Source: Aradus depressus
Lineage: Eukaryota; Arthropoda; Insecta; Hemiptera; Aradidae
Length of the DNA: 64,000 nt
Reading direction: 5' to 3'
Assembly: GCA_963662175.1 (NCBI GenBank)
Contig: OY759223.1
Coordinates: forward strand, 14,858,249 to 14,922,248
Positions within the stretch are counted from its first letter, which is position 1; each line of letters starts with the position of its first letter. The notes beneath the pieces were generated by a model. That model saw only the letters and a program-made list of their open reading frames with translations. It was not told the DNA's origin and did not search any database. This document shows positions 1-11,165 of this stretch, one piece after another. The position numbers were made by a program, and so were the translations under genes.

Positions 1-1370
1 AAAATAAATATTTTAATGTTTTTTATAGGCTCAATATTGTTTTTTCATAGCAATAAGTCGAAAAAAATTGATTTCAGTAAAATTGGCGATGGTTGATTAA
101 TTTCTGTCCGATTATAGATGGAATGACCCAGGTATAAAAAAAAGTTAAAAAAAAAATTATTATACATAAAAAAAAAGGTTAAAGTCTTGACTTTAAAATA
201 AGTAACTTGAAAATTTTGTTCATCTTAAAATAAAGTAAAGAAAAATGATGTTAGACTTGCGCAGCACTACTATTATCATCATCAGATTGATGTTTCATCA
301 CTGACTTCAGGCACATTGTGCTCTATGATCTTGTCAAAATAGAGTTTCTTGGCTGGATTGTTCAAAAAGACAATCTTCGAATATCATCGATCTTAGACTT
401 TTTTAGTGGAATCGAACTGTTGTAAGAATTTCGTAAATTCACCGAATTAGGAAGCCTAATTTTGTTTCTAATATTAATGTCTTCGAATACTCCATTATAT
501 GACCGCCGGACACAAATATGAGCGTGGCTTGCATCTATTCTTATTTTCCTTACTGATTTAATCTTTAAAGGCGGCTTGGGAACTTTAAGAAAATATTTTT
601 CTGAGTAGTTGTTAATGTCAAAAAAATTGTCTTGTGTTAATTTGACCAGTTTGAAGGATGAAGGTTTAACACGAGCTTGTCCCAGTCCTCCTCAACTTGA
701 GCAGAAAGGTTTTCCTTTTTAGTTCCAATGAAACTGAAATCCTGGTCGCTTGGTAAATATGAATGCCCCCTCATTGGATATATGTATTTTATTATTTTGA
801 AAAGTTGTAATGAAAACGAATAAAATAGAAAAAAATTAAGAAAGTACAACTTCTAGCAGAACAATGATTTCCCAAAATTGAACTTCTCTACATTTTTTTT
901 TTACAAAAACCACTATAGTCCAGGACATAGGCTGTTTTTGTAAAAACTGAGGTGGACTTTTGTTGTTTTTGTAAAATGGGTCATATTATAAATGTTTTTG
1001 CAGCGAATCCTGATGGTTGTTTAATGTACTACATAGTTGGAAAAGATAGCTATTAGAGAACTCTACAAATTCACGAAAAAAACTATTTTTGTAAAAAGAG
1101 CAAAAGCTCTTCAATTTTTTGTCTGGTTTTTCGTAACTGGAATTTCCAATTCCCGTATTTTATTTTGATTTTCTTCCACCTTTCCACGGCTGGAAAAAGG
1201 AAACATCATTATAACCCAAGCTATACTAAGTATGAGGAATGGTTTTTAGTTTAATTCTATAAGAAGATAATGTCAAGAAGATATTATCTTCTTGCCGCAA
1301 GAATATAGTTTTCTCTGTACGATGTGTATTAGCCTTGCCTCTTTAATAGTGTTATGTGGTTATTTACATA
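1..1370. other. AT-rich sequence, no gene recognised
   Basis: No exon matching the receptor array is visible on either strand. Exon 3 of the first receptor gene should lie upstream of position 1489, but no 100-nt exon ending in a methionine codon followed by GT is seen here, so it probably lies before the window or has been lost. Short open frames in this stretch are of random composition. Confidence 0.5.
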
Positions 1371-1456
1371 ACATACATGGCCTCGGGAGAGTACCTACGA
1401 AATAAAACTCTTTCCCGGACGAGATTCCGGTGAGACCAAGCGACCAAAGCTATACA
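1371..1456 (-). mobile_element. Fragment of tRNA-headed SINE-2
   Basis: The segment with ATGGCC..GGGAG, an interrupted AAATAAAACTC and GAGACCA.GCGACCAAAG matches the better copies at 37963-38143 and 56257-56468. It is truncated and has lost its B-box region and A-rich tail. Confidence 0.55.
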
Positions 1457-1488
1457 ATGTATCAAAATATGATTTTTTTTGTTAACAG

Positions 1489-4400
1489 GTTGAAGTAACC
1501 GCTGTGCTAGTTCAGAATCTTATTGAGGTAATAGCTATAGTCACTGGCATCCTGTTTCTCTACTGCTGGTATAGCAACGAAATAACTGTTCAGGTAACGT
1601 ACTTATTTATGTATTAATAAATTTTTATGTTGTTTTGTTTACCTTTCAGTCTAATGGAAGTAAACATTAGTTTAATCAATCTGTAATGCTTACCCACTTC
1701 GTATAGCGGAAGTTATGTAATCGGTCAGAAACTCGATGCAGAGTATTCAAGAGAATTTCATGTTTTCCTCCTGATTCCAAAATTGATAAACAAAAAATTC
1801 TCTCGGTGTGTTCGTGAACACGATAACTCCTGAACGAACGAATGTATCGACACGAAATTTTATATGTGAATCCAGAACCCTCGACGAAAATTATTATTTT
1901 CAGGCAAATTGGCCAAAAGGGAGAGGGGGGATTAGGGAGGAGGCTTAACACAAAAAACCTTGTAACTGCCATTGTAATGAACGTATTGACACGAAAATTC
2001 ATATATAAATTTAAAGTCCTATAAAGACGATACTTATTACTGTTCAGTGGAGTCACTCGAAGGGAAGGGGTGAATTAGAGGCGTGCTTAACTCTTAACTC
2101 CAAAACTTTTAAATTCAAATCCCCATAACGATGGAACCTGGAATTTGCCCCAGAGAGCAGATATAGATGAGCCCTTGCGCCTCGCCCTGGGGGGCGAGCT
2201 ACGTGGACAGAACAGACCAGAGCGTTACAAGGACATTGTTCAAGACTGGATAATCGACAGGTGGCAACAACGAGGGTCGCACTCCTCCGACGGCCGAACA
2301 ACTTTCGCGTATCTCTCTGACATCGGGTCCGCGCTCCACTTGGGTACAGCCCGTTCACTAAACTTCTCAGGTACTTTCAGGTCACGGCGACTTTAACTCC
2401 AAACCCTTCTTCTTCAAGAGGAAGAATAGCCCGAACTGTTCGTGTGGCGGCATCGAGACTGCAGAACATGTGGTCCTCGATTGTCCGCTGTACGACAGGT
2501 CTAGGGTGGAGTTGATCCGCACGACAGGATCGTACCTGGGATTGACCCTGCCGGAGTTGATGACGGAGTCGAAATATCCGGCGTTTGGCCGGTTTGTCAC
2601 CTTAAGGGGGTCCGGGAGCGCCAGTGTGTCCCGTGAGGGACCGAAGGCTGTCGCCCCCGGACACCCACAGCAACACTGTAAATAAAACCACAGTATATAT
2701 ATGTACTTCCTCTTTCCCCGACCATAAGCGGACCGGGTGATTTACCAGAGCACCCGAGAAAAAAAACAAAAAAAACATGGGTCCTATTAACTTCTTATAA
2801 ATTAGATACATAAACAGATACTAACATTTAGAATCTGACGCGTGGATTAAAATTAACAATACTACAAAAATAAAATTAAATTAATGAATAAATATTTAAA
2901 AATAGGAGTATAATAATACTATTAATAAAAACAGTAAATATTTATTAAAATTTAATCTATAATAATTGTTTACAGCTTTTTCGGAAATGTCTTTTCCACG
3001 ACGACATTTTGGGACGTTCTTATGTACCTTTATTAAGTCACTGTGCGACATATAGACAAGAGAAAGAAAACAAAATAATAATAACAATTATAAAGAATAT
3101 ATATAGTTATAGATTAATTAAAAAATAAACATAAATTTAATGAGAATAATAATGCATAAAAGAGAAAAATACAAGAAAAATAACCTAAATTAGTAGGCCT
3201 ATATAAATAAGAATAATGATTAGATTCGACAGACCTTATAGGGATATTTGTGGAGGAACTCTGCTAAAAAAATTAAAATGAAAGCTATGTATCAAATAAT
3301 GTTCTTGAATATGATACACGATTTTTTTATTATGGTTAATTTAATAATTTTGAACAATGAGAATTGTTGAATTGAATGAGGCATGTTGTGTATTGTATTT
3401 ATAATTTATATTATGTAATCTATTTAGTGTGAAAATGTACGAACATGGGCCTACCTGTCCAGCTGGATGGAGGGCAGTGAGCGCCAGAAGAAAACTCTTC
3501 TAATTCTGATGATCAAGGCAACACAGCCGGTCACTTTTGGAGGATTTTTGAAAATAGATTTGAGCGCTTTTATTAATGTAAGTATATTCATTGTTCATGG
3601 ACACCAACAATAAATCTTAATATGTTTTTATGAACATAATTTCGTTGTATTTGTCAAATTGTTCATACATTTAGAAGGCAAAAATATAAGAGTTAGTTAA
3701 TAACTAAGTCCTCAGCAACTAATCGCCTCGCTCTGTAACTCCGAAAAGAGTGAGTTTACATTCCTGAATTTTCACTGGATTTTCTTGTTTTCCGACCTTC
3801 TAATTTCAAAAATTAAAAAAAAAAAAAATCTGTGTGTAGAGGTGTGTGTGAACACGATATGTGTATCCAGAACCTTATAAGGGCAACAGCTATCGATTTT
3901 CAACTAAATCGGCCTAAGGGAAGAGGGGATTAGGAGGGAGGCTTAACACAAAAAATTTAATAACTGTCGTTGTAATAAATGTATTGACAAGACATTTCAT
4001 ATGTAAATTCGAAGCTATCTAAGGGCGACACGTATTATTTAGTGAAAAACGTAAATCACAAATACTAAAGCGGAGACAACCTCGTGATTACTTTAAAGAT
4101 GGATGCCCCTTTAGTTAGCCCTAGACTAGAGGTTAAGTCTAACACTATAAAATGCAGCAACCAGCACTTTTTAAGGTTGATGCGCTTGTAATTACTGTTG
4201 TCTTGGAAACGGAGGTGAATGTTAATCCTAACAAAAATAAATAAATTCTATGACTAAGTATACATGAAAGCTCATTATATAGTAGAACTAATTACTGAAA
4301 AATTACTCATGAAGTCCACAGTGTACAACATCTCCGAAAAAGTATTCTATACTACAACACGATCTTCTTCTTCTTCCTGCGGCGCTACGGTCCTGAAAGA

Positions 4401-4904
4401 ACCCGGGCCTCCGTCACAATCCTCCTCCATTCGTCTCGATCTAATACCTTCTCACTCCATGCTCTCATGCCCAACACTCGGAGGTCCGCCTCGACGTCGT
4501 CCAGCCAACGGAGTCTCGGTCTTCCTCTTCTCCTGGCACCGCCTGGCCTACCGTAGAGGGCTTGTTTAGGGAGTCTTCCTCCTTCCATTCTCTCTACGTG
4601 GCCCAACCAACGTAATCTCGCCTGCTTGATCACGGATACCAGGTCGGAATCCCCGTAGAGGTCTCTCAACTCTCTGTTCTTCCGGATACGCCATCTGCTG
4701 TTCTCGGAAACAGGTTCATAAATCTTTCTACGTACTTTTCGCTCCCACAGTAGCAGAGTCTCTACATTTTCTTTTGTCAACGCCCAAGTTTCACCAGTGT
4801 AAGTTTATTTAATAAGTCATTTTAATTTTATATATATTTTTTTTCAGGTTTTGAAAACGGCTTTTTCATACTATAATTTTCTCTCAGCGGCAGTTGACAA
4901 ATGA
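1489..4904 (+). CDS. Odorant receptor A, 3' part (exons 4-6)
   Basis: Three coding exons are visible: 1489-1593 (35 codons), 3428-3577 (50 codons) and 4848-4904 (18 codons plus TGA). All junctions are phase 0 with AG acceptors and GT donors. The exons encode the last transmembrane helices of a 7tm_6 insect odorant receptor. Exon 4 ends with the family signature FLYCWYSNEI, exon 5 carries a SSWMEGSERQKKTLLILM block, and exon 6 reads VLKTAFSYYNFLSAAVDK then stop. Insect odorant receptors are membrane proteins of sensory neuron dendrites that form ligand-gated cation channels with the co-receptor Orco. Exons 1-3 are not in the window, so the gene is partial here. An AATAAA lies at 5071-5076. Introns 4 (1834 nt) and 5 (1270 nt) hold repeats and LINE tails. 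Confidence 0.88.
1696..2125 (+). repeat. Dispersed repeat R-150, copy in gene A intron 4
   Basis: A copy of an unnamed repeat family found across the window. It begins near a GGAAGTTATGTAAT motif and then reiterates a degenerate unit of about 150 bp: TAACTGCC.TTGTAATGAA, TCGACACGAAATTTTATATG, TATTTTCAG.CAAATTGGCC and GGGATTAG.GAGGAGGCTTAAC. The right edge is interrupted by a LINE tail. Confidence 0.6.
2130..2777 (+). mobile_element. 5'-truncated R1/I-like LINE, 3' end
   Basis: Reads as the C-terminal part of an R1/I-type LINE polymerase. It contains YKDIVQDWIIDRWQQRG then RTTFAYLSDI, followed in another frame by a zinc-knuckle-like CSCGGIETAEHVVLDCPLYD. It is frameshifted. The 3' region ends in an A-rich tail near 2757-2777. 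It is the same family as 15965-16553 and 21095-21590. No clear target-site duplication was found, so the left edge is approximate. Confidence 0.7.
2778..3427. other. AT-rich intronic sequence, nothing recognised
   Basis: The remainder of intron 4 of receptor A upstream of exon 5. It is very AT-rich, with no coding signal and no repeat that I could match elsewhere in the window. Confidence 0.5.
3780..4035 (+). repeat. Dispersed repeat R-150, copy in gene A intron 5
   Basis: Shows the same series of motifs as the copy at 1696-2125: GAACACGATA, GATTTTCAACTAAATCGGCC, GGGATTAGGAGGGAGGCTTA and the TAACTGTCGTTGTAATAAATG step. It has no coding capacity. Confidence 0.55.
4352..4799 (-). mobile_element. 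RTE-like LINE, C-terminal fragment
   Basis: On the - strand an open frame (4780 down to 4385) reads TKENVETLLLWERKVRRKIY, RKNRELRDLYGDSDLVSVIK, RLRWLGHVERMEGGRLPKQ, GRPRLRWLDDVE and DEWRRIVTEARVL. These are typical of the C-terminus of RTE-type retrotransposon polymerases. The 3' end runs into a TTC/GAA microsatellite at about 4360-4375, a usual RTE-style tail. It lies in intron 5 of receptor A, antisense to the gene, and its 5' end is missing. The frame is intact over 131 codons, so the insertion is fairly recent. Confidence 0.75.
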
Positions 4905-5357
4905 AAATAGAAGAAAAAAATGTTTTGAATTTCAAATGCACATTATTGATGAAGAAATTAATAATTTTTAATATAGGTATCAGTTTTAATGTAAAAATAA
5001 TAATCTAACTGCAACAATTCAAATTTTAGATGATAATACAATATTATTATTTGTGTATTTATTTTGGGTTAATAAAGACTAGAACAGACTTTTAATTTTT
5101 GAAAGAACTTTCCCCATGCTGGGTAGGGGCAACATTGGGAGGATGGGTCTCAATTCTAACATTATATCTCCAAACTACTAATCATAGAGTAGTAAAATTT
5201 ACTATTCATTATTATTATTTCGTAATATATCATTCGATAGCTTATAGAGTCCCAACAAGTTTCAACCCTACACACCTTTCATTTCGCGTGATTTTTTGTT
5301 TCGCCGCACGCTATTTCAAGATTGATAACTAGTGAGAAAGAATGATAGTTATTGTGA

Positions 5358-5626
5358 CTCATACCAGAGCGCTTTTTCGTCGTTTTGGTGGTCATGAGCC
5401 CGACTCTACTATGGGAGTCCCAACTTTTGCCTACCATAAATTTTTATTCATATAGAGTGGAGGTCTTTAAGCTTGCGACCATCGCTTAACGTCCCATCCG
5501 GTGGACGGTGTGCTCGAGGTTTTTTCACCTCCCAGATAAGAAACCTAAGGGCCTCAGCCGAGTTTCGAACCCGCCATTTTGAGCTTGGTAAGCAAGCACG
5601 CTACTTCTGAGCTACCAACGCCCCCG
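5358..5626 (-). mobile_element. SINE-1 copy, diverged
   Basis: Read on the - strand, it has the tRNA-like head (GCTCAG.AGTAGCGTGCTTG, then GGTTCGAAAC.CGG-like B box) followed by the body motifs GGACGTTAAGCGATGG and GACTCCCA.AGTAGAGTCG. It is more diverged than the copy at 31245-31583. Confidence 0.65.
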
Positions 5627-5989
5627 CAAAAAAAGAAAACTAATTTAATCATGAAGAAAATTGAGTTGTTGTTTTTTCGATGGTTTAACGAGGTCAGGAA
5701 CATCATAAAATCATTGTCTAATGCTAGCTCTAGATTCTCCATTCTTCTCAAAGCCCGAAATATACAACTTTTCGTTTGGACTTCTGTACACAGTCTAACC
5801 TTCTTGCATAACGTTCAAAGCTTGAAGAAAATTATTGTCCAATTTTCATAAAGTGAGAGGAAGAATTCTAGTGAAGGCGCTTATAATTTTTCTGGCATTG
5901 AGACGAATATTTAAATTTTTAATAAAAAAAAAAAAATGAAACTTTTTAGTTTATATTGTTTGATCTCTAGGAAGGTCGTGTTCTGTGGA

Positions 5990-6640
5990 AAGCAGAATGT
6001 TTTTTTTTTTTTGTTTTTTTCTGCCCTTCCTTCTTTGTCTCCACATAACTCTGGCGTTCCTCAAGAAAGTATCCTGGCTTCTATCCTTTACACAATATAC
6101 ACAGCTGATATCCTCACCCATCCATCAACACAACTCCACACCTTTGCAGATGACACTGCTATCCTCTCTCCTCATTCCGACCCAGTCCTCATAAAGACAC
6201 CTCCAAGAAGACCTTCTCTCCAATCCTGGTACTAAAAGACATCGTCTTTATTCTCCGTCGCGAATATACCTTCACAATAATCCCTTGAAAACACGAGTTC
6301 CGTATTTAGCCCTTCGGCTTGATAAACTAACTTGGAACCCTCACAAGAAATTGAAAAGACTAGAAAACAAACTGTTACTAAGACTACTAGGCAAACGATT
6401 TTGTTTTAGCTTTGGAAACAAAACGACTTATATACAACGCAGTACTCAAACCTATGTGGACTTACGGACTTGAACTCTGGGGTTCTGCCAAGGCTTCCAA
6501 TGTTCAGCAAATTCAACCCTTTCAATCCAAAATCCTTTGTACGATAATCAATGCTCCTTACTAAGTCTCCAACATACTATACTCTGGTCCGAGCCCTCAA
6601 TTCTGCCACACTTTCACAACGACATCAATGGCTTATAAAT
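5990..6640 (+). mobile_element. Jockey-like LINE reverse transcriptase fragment
   Basis: Broken reverse transcriptase reading on the + strand. It has SGVPQESILASILYTIYTAD (normally GVPQGS.L.P.LY..YT.D), then TFADDTAIL, which holds the catalytic DD pair. After a frameshift follow ALRLDKLTWNPHKKLKRLEN and a thumb-like segment around 6470-6600 (ELWGSAKASNVQ, FQSKIL.TI). There is a poly-T run at 6001-6012. No ends or target duplication were identified. A - strand relative is at 59870-60610. Confidence 0.7.
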
Positions 6641-6650
6641 CTCCTGAGGT

Positions 6651-6960
6651 CTCTCGACTGCAGAGGAGAAAAGCCTCGAGATATTCGAGAGAAAGATTCT
6701 GCGGAGGATCCTTGGTCAGGTCCAGGAGAGTGGCATGTTTAGGATTAAGAATAATGTCAAGGTCGCTGCGGAGTTTGGAGAGCCCAAGGTCACAGACGTG
6801 ATAAGACTGGGGAGATTCGATGAGCAGGCCATGTGCAGTAGATGCAGAGGACTGAAACTCCCGAAGACTGATGTTGGTCGTGGAACAGAGGACAAGGAAG
6901 ACCCAGGAAGAGACGGATGAACAGTTCAAATGGATATCCATCTAATACTGCAATTCGCAG
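6651..6960 (+). mobile_element. RTE-like LINE C-terminal fragment
   Basis: In shifting frames this reads EIFERKILRRILGQVQESG, FRIKNNVKVAAEFGEPKVTD, RLGRF and AGHVQ, parallel to the ERKVRRKIY..WRIRKNRELRDLYG..RLRWLGHV series at 4352-4799. It directly follows the Jockey-like fragment, so two unrelated LINE tails abut here. It is a relic with several stops. Confidence 0.55.
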
Positions 6961-7280
6961 GGAGGAGGAGGCACGCGAAACTTTAACAAAAAGTATAGCG
7001 TCGAGAATGATGAAGACGATGATTTTTTTTTACTCTTTTAGCATATTTCCTTCTTGTTTTACTTATACCGTTGTGAATGCCTTTTTGTAAAATAAATAAT
7101 AATAAAGTTACTATGTATAAGGCGATCTTCTAGGTAATAATGATATGACTGTGGATACTAACTAGGCTAGGCAGCTCTAGTATTGATCCGGCCTGTTTAA
7201 TGGGGAAACACTACAAGAATATTATCTTCCGTTTTGTTGGTTAATTGAGTAGCCAGCGATAATTTCCTTCCATAGAGGTT

Positions 7281-7438
7281 GTATAAGGTCGAGGTTTGAC
7301 AAGTACGGGTAAATACAATTATGGACAGTTTCCAGGTCGATATATTTCAGATTTCGAAGTATTTACAAATACACTTCCTACATAAGTTAGCAATGAAACC
7401 GAATATATAAGGAGAGAGATCAAAAAAAATCATTCAGT
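7281..7438 (+). promoter_or_regulatory. Candidate promoter of receptor B
   Basis: A block at 7281-7328 (GTATAAGGTCGAGGTTTGAC start) matches blocks at 23296-23340 and 60731-60775. It is followed by a second shared stretch, CAGATTTCGAAGTATTTACA, near 7348. A TATA box (TATATAAG, 7404-7411) and an initiator-like TCAGTT (A at 7436) are 32 nt apart, as in insect TATA promoters. The block start to TATA distance is 123 nt, against 118 and 126 nt at the other two sites. Start site use is inferred, not shown. Confidence 0.55.
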
Positions 7439-7516
7439 TACATTATTTCTCTCATCTCAAGATAATCTACTGTTTTCTGGGTTATAATAATTCTTAATAC
7501 TTCTGTTGTATTGAAG
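7436..7516 (+). other. Probable non-coding first exon of receptor B
   Basis: Runs from the initiator to a donor GAAG|GTAAAC at 7516/7517. It would be spliced over 3988 nt to the acceptor TTCAG before 11505, two bases upstream of the receptor B start codon. The orphan site at 60891-60925 has a similarly placed GAAG|GTGAAC donor. RNA evidence would be needed to confirm it. Confidence 0.4.
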
Positions 7517-7611
7517 GTAAACACACTACATTATTTCACAATTATTTATAGTTGGACTTATATATATCGAACTTATATAACAAAGTTCGAAATTTCAATA
7601 TATAAAAAAAA

Positions 7612-8150
7612 CCGTCAATGTACTTCCCCAGAACGAAATAATCAATTAACCTTTTGCTAACTCTCTAAAACCAGTCGACCATTTGCGCTAATATTTAATA
7701 CTTGACTTACAAAGTGGCTCCTAAATTATATTAAATTTCGTATCAATAAATTTATTATCGGTAGTTATTAGGGTTTTTGAATTGAGCCTCTGTCTCCTAA
7801 AATCCCCTTCCTTTCGGCTGAAACCACTGAAATTTGACAGCTTATGTCCTCATTGGGATTTGAAATTTCATGTGGATACGTTTATTACATCGGCAGTTAT
7901 TGGGATTTTTGAGTTGAGCTGAAAATTAATAAGTGCCGTCTTTATGAAATTTTGAATTCACATATAAAATTGTGGCAGACATTCATTCTACCGGCAGTCT
8001 TGTGTCTCTCTTCCGAAAATCAATAAGCGTCATCGCTAGAGGGTTCTAGATTTACCTATATATGTCGTGTCTACCGATTCGTTCTATCGGGAGTTATCGT
8101 GTTCCCACACACACACACACACACACACATATAGACTGACATTTTACTTC
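7612..8150 (-). repeat. Dispersed repeat R-150 (inverted) with an AC microsatellite
   Basis: Reverse-complement copy of the R-150 family: CCAGTCGACCATTTGCGCTA, TAGTTATTAGGGTTTTTGAA, TTTCATGTGGATACG and CGGCAGTTATTGGGATTTTT. Two to three degenerate units follow one another. A run of about 12 AC dinucleotides sits at 8105-8129. Confidence 0.6.
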
Positions 8151-8154
8151 ATAC

Positions 8155-8755
8155 TTCACGTATAGGGGAAGTTATGTAATTGGTCAAAAACTCGATGTGA
8201 AATGAAATGAAAAGAAATTTTATTATTCTGGGACCGAGGTCCCCTAAGAATAAATACATACAGAGTAAAGAAAAGAAAACAATGAAATATAGTATCAGTA
8301 CGTCATAGAATGAAATAAATGGTGCTACTTTGCAGAAAACTAGAAATTAAAAATATCTAAATATAAAAAGATTAACATGAAATAACATAAAATTAACACC
8401 TTAATTATGTAGAAAAAATAAATAAAAGTATCTAATATATAAATAAAAGAGAATTTGTCAAAATTTGGAGGGGCTCAATTCAAAAACCCTAATAACTGCC
8501 GATGTAATGAATTTATCGACACAAAAATTAATATGAGGATTTTGGGGCCCGTATGCATGTCAACTGTTGAATATCAGCGCAAACAGTCGACTGGTTTTGG
8601 AGGGGGGAAGTACATTGCCGGTGATTCATCTAATTTTTTTCTTTCAAATTTGGAATCTGGAGATCGAAAAAAAAATGAAATTCCGTTGAAAATTCCGCAT
8701 CGAATATTTGACCGATTGTATAACTTATCAAATGTTATGTTATTTCATGAAAAAT
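8155..8755 (+). repeat. Dispersed repeat R-150, interrupted copy
   Basis: Starts with GTATAGGGGAAGTTATGTAA, is interrupted at about 8213-8455 by an A-rich segment (which begins like a minus-strand LINE tail, TTTTATTATTCTGGGACC), and resumes at 8460 with AAAAACCCTAATAACTGCC. The 125-codon open frame over 8455-8832 is only this repeat and is not a gene. Confidence 0.55.
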
Positions 8756-9767
8756 CAGGGTTGAAAAAAATCACGATTTTTAAAAAAACAAATCGTGATT
8801 TTTTTGATTTAAATCGGATTTTTTTGATTTAAATCACTTGTTTTTTTTTTTTTAACATTAATAAGCAATTGTTATTTATTGACTTGATCGAATATATACC
8901 TAAAACTCAAAAAACAAAAACAAAATAATAACAAAATGTACAAAACTCGCGCATTTTTTTCTTTACAATTTATTTAATTAATTATTTAATTTATAAATAA
9001 CAATAAGAAACAGTTGTGCTTGTTATGAATTTGTAATGCATATGAAATTTTCATTCAGAATACCAACCCACGACTGATCGCAGCTAGTTTCAATATGGTG
9101 GAGGTTTCTTGGTAAAATGTTCCATTTTTTGAAGTCACAATTTGGAAAAACAGGGTTCGAACAGACAGCAAAGACGTTGCAATTTTCAATCGGGTCTCCT
9201 CCGTTTACTGGTCCACTATTTGAAGATGGCTTAATTCAACAATTGACACCTACGGAATGGTGGGATAGTTTCCAAGCTATGAAGAAGGTCTTGTCAGAAG
9301 AAGAGAAAAGAATTGTCAGTCAACATCTGAGCGCCACCGCATCTTCCGCCAGCATCGAACGCATTTTTTCAACGTATGGATTAGTGCATTCTAAAATAAG
9401 AAATTGTCTTGGAAACGAAAAAGCAGCGAAATTAGTTTTTCTGTAAAAACAGTTGAACTCGCAGTAGCAACATTTGATCTTAGATTTTGTTTCTGATTAT
9501 ATGATTGTTTCAAAAGATGTTATGAAATTCAAAAAATCTATTACACATTACAAGGAATTAATATAATTTGTAATTTTACTTTGATTAATAAACTGATCTT
9601 GTTTCCTGCATTTCTATCGATGAAAATTGAGTCGGTTTTGTACGTTTTGTTATTTTTTGTTTTTGTTTTTTAAACATTTGGAAAAAATTAATCTTTTGAT
9701 TAAAATCAATGACTTTTTTTCAAAAATTGGATTGATTTAAATCGTGATTTAAATCGTCGCAATCCTG
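8756..9767 (+). mobile_element. hAT transposon remnant with 8-bp target duplication
   Basis: The direct repeat TGAAAAAT flanks it exactly at 8748-8755 and 9768-9775, the duplication length expected of hAT elements. The ends begin CAGGGTTG and (reverse strand) CAGGATTGC, and both run into AAATCACGATTT-rich inverted termini. The open frame 9117-9446 matches the end of a hAT transposase: TPTEWWDSFQ, then ASSASIERIFSTYGLVHSK and NCLGNEKAAKLVFL, which is the hAT dimerisation region. At 1012 bp most of the transposase is gone, so it is non-autonomous. It sits in the probable 5' intron of receptor B. Confidence 0.85.
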
Positions 9768-9789
9768 TGAAAAATAAATCTCCGTACAA

Positions 9790-10092
9790 AGTATTTCAAA
9801 ATAATATACTTGCTATGTAGTTGCCACACAATCCTCCAAGGAGATTGAAGAAAAAGTGGAACCATGACTTACTGTAATCCCAAATTGCAACCCCCCATTT
9901 CTTGAAACAAAATCATAATATCCCCATAATATTCATTGATAATAATCATAATATTTATTGTTTTTAAATTTCGCCCTGAGGAGCTACCGCTGGGTAGCCT
10001 TCCTCTCTCACGCCTATCAGGACATCTATTATCTATCAAGTCCTCTTGGTAGCTGGTTGTTGCGTCATGGCAACACATTTGCGACCAACATT
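9790..10092 (+). mobile_element. Jockey-like LINE, 3' end
   Basis: Encodes HNPPRRLKKKWNHDLL, the typical C-terminus of a Jockey polymerase, followed by a 3' UTR with GGTAGCCTTCCTCTCTCACG and TGCTGGTTGTTGC-like steps. The same UTR is seen at 40450-41013 and, reversed, at 46512-46990. It is strongly diverged. Confidence 0.6.
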
Positions 10093-10164
10093 ATTAAGAG
10101 AAAAAATAAAATTTGTTAGTTTTTGTGAAAAATTATAAAAATTAAGAAAACAAAAATATATATA

Positions 10165-10280
10165 TTAGTTAGTTATTGGCTCATGCCCGGGCTTTAAATA
10201 CGAGTTCATACAGCCAAAGCGCTCTTTCATCGTTTTGATGGACATGAGCCCGTTTCAGTAGAAGTCCTAGATTTTTCCCA
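10165..10280 (-). mobile_element. SINE-1 fragment
   Basis: Tail half of SINE-1 on the - strand: GGCTCATGCCCGGGCTTTAA, CAAAGCGCTCTTTC and GGACATGAGCCCG. It is truncated at the foldback repeat that follows. Confidence 0.6.
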
Positions 10281-10282
10281 GC

Positions 10283-10455
10283 CTTCTCAAAACTATTTCA
10301 TACTGGCATTACTGGGTATTACAATGAAAAAAAAAAATATATATATTTGACTCAGTAATGCCAGTATGAAATGCTTTTGAGAAGGGAGGGAGAGAGATAG
10401 ATCTATAAACGTGGTTGGTATAAAAAAGTCCTGTAATGGCCCATCACTATTTTTT
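10283..10455. repeat. Foldback repeat (hairpin plus shared tail)
   Basis: Arms at about 10283-10319 and 10350-10385 are reverse complements around ATTTCATACTGGCATTACTG, separated by an A/AT-rich loop. The following tail (GAGAAGGGAGGGAGAGAGAT, GTGGTTGGTATAAAAAAGTC, CTGTAATGGCCCATCA) recurs at 14505-14600 reversed, at 16560-16655 and at 49755-49832. This is a short MITE-like family. The same family was the target of the LINE insertion at 15965. Confidence 0.55.
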
Positions 10456-10490
10456 TTTACACAAAAGAAAATTAAAGTTTTTATTTATTT

Positions 10491-11110
10491 ATTAGAATAG
10501 AATAGTTTTTATTAAAAGAAGAAAAATAACATCATTCCAAGAAATATACAAAGAAAAAAAAAACACTTAGACTATAGCCATTTAGGCCGTCAGTCGGAGT
10601 TGGCATTACAGATATATGATAATGAAGAACAAAAAAATATTAGCTTATATAAATAAATGATGAGAATAAATAATCATCGTTAAAAGGCTGAAAACGAAAT
10701 AAGATAGATAAACATGCGTGGATGGAAATATAATATAAAACTACAAATAATAATACAATAAAAAATAAAGAGTTTGGTGGCTAGAAACCAAATAAAACTA
10801 ACTGAACAACCTGAGTAAATGGTAATAATCAAAAGTTACATGAAGGAAGGAGGTTTGTTTGGGTGCTAGAAATTAAATCAGCATGATTCTATATTTGGAT
10901 GCCGTCCTTGCATAGTTATATATCCGATACCAGTTAGGCCCATTCATTGAATCGATGGGTTCTCCTCTCCCTAAGGTAGGTTTGCCCAGCCACCTCTGTC
11001 TGGCCTCTCTAAGGACGGGACATACCCCAACAAAATGGAACAGGTCCTCCACCTCCCTCAGGTTACAGAGCGAACAGAGGAATTGCTCTTCTCTCTTGCT
11101 CACGTTGAAA
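10491..11110 (-). mobile_element. LINE tail with TATTC-type 3' repeat
   Basis: The - strand reads SKREEQFLCSLCNLREVEDL, FHFVGVCPVLREARQRWLG and PNWYRIYNYARTASKYR, a Cys/His-bearing C-terminus of LINE polymerases. The 3' end, at low coordinates, has the ATTCTATTCTA tail also seen on the LINE at 56990-57443. The 5' part is missing. Bases 10520-10860 look like an AT-rich 3' UTR. Confidence 0.55.
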
Positions 11111-11165
11111 TTCAGTTTTCAAAAAAATAAATTAGTCCAAACTGAGGAAATGAGAACAGTCGTTT

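Noticed and set aside
637..849. 70-codon - strand frame
   Set aside because: No domain, low-complexity start, and no splice or promoter context.
4264..4569. 101-codon + strand frame
   Set aside because: It is the antisense of the RTE-like LINE coding sequence.
8455..8832. 125-codon open frame
   Set aside because: It consists of R-150 repeat sequence and the start of a hAT end.
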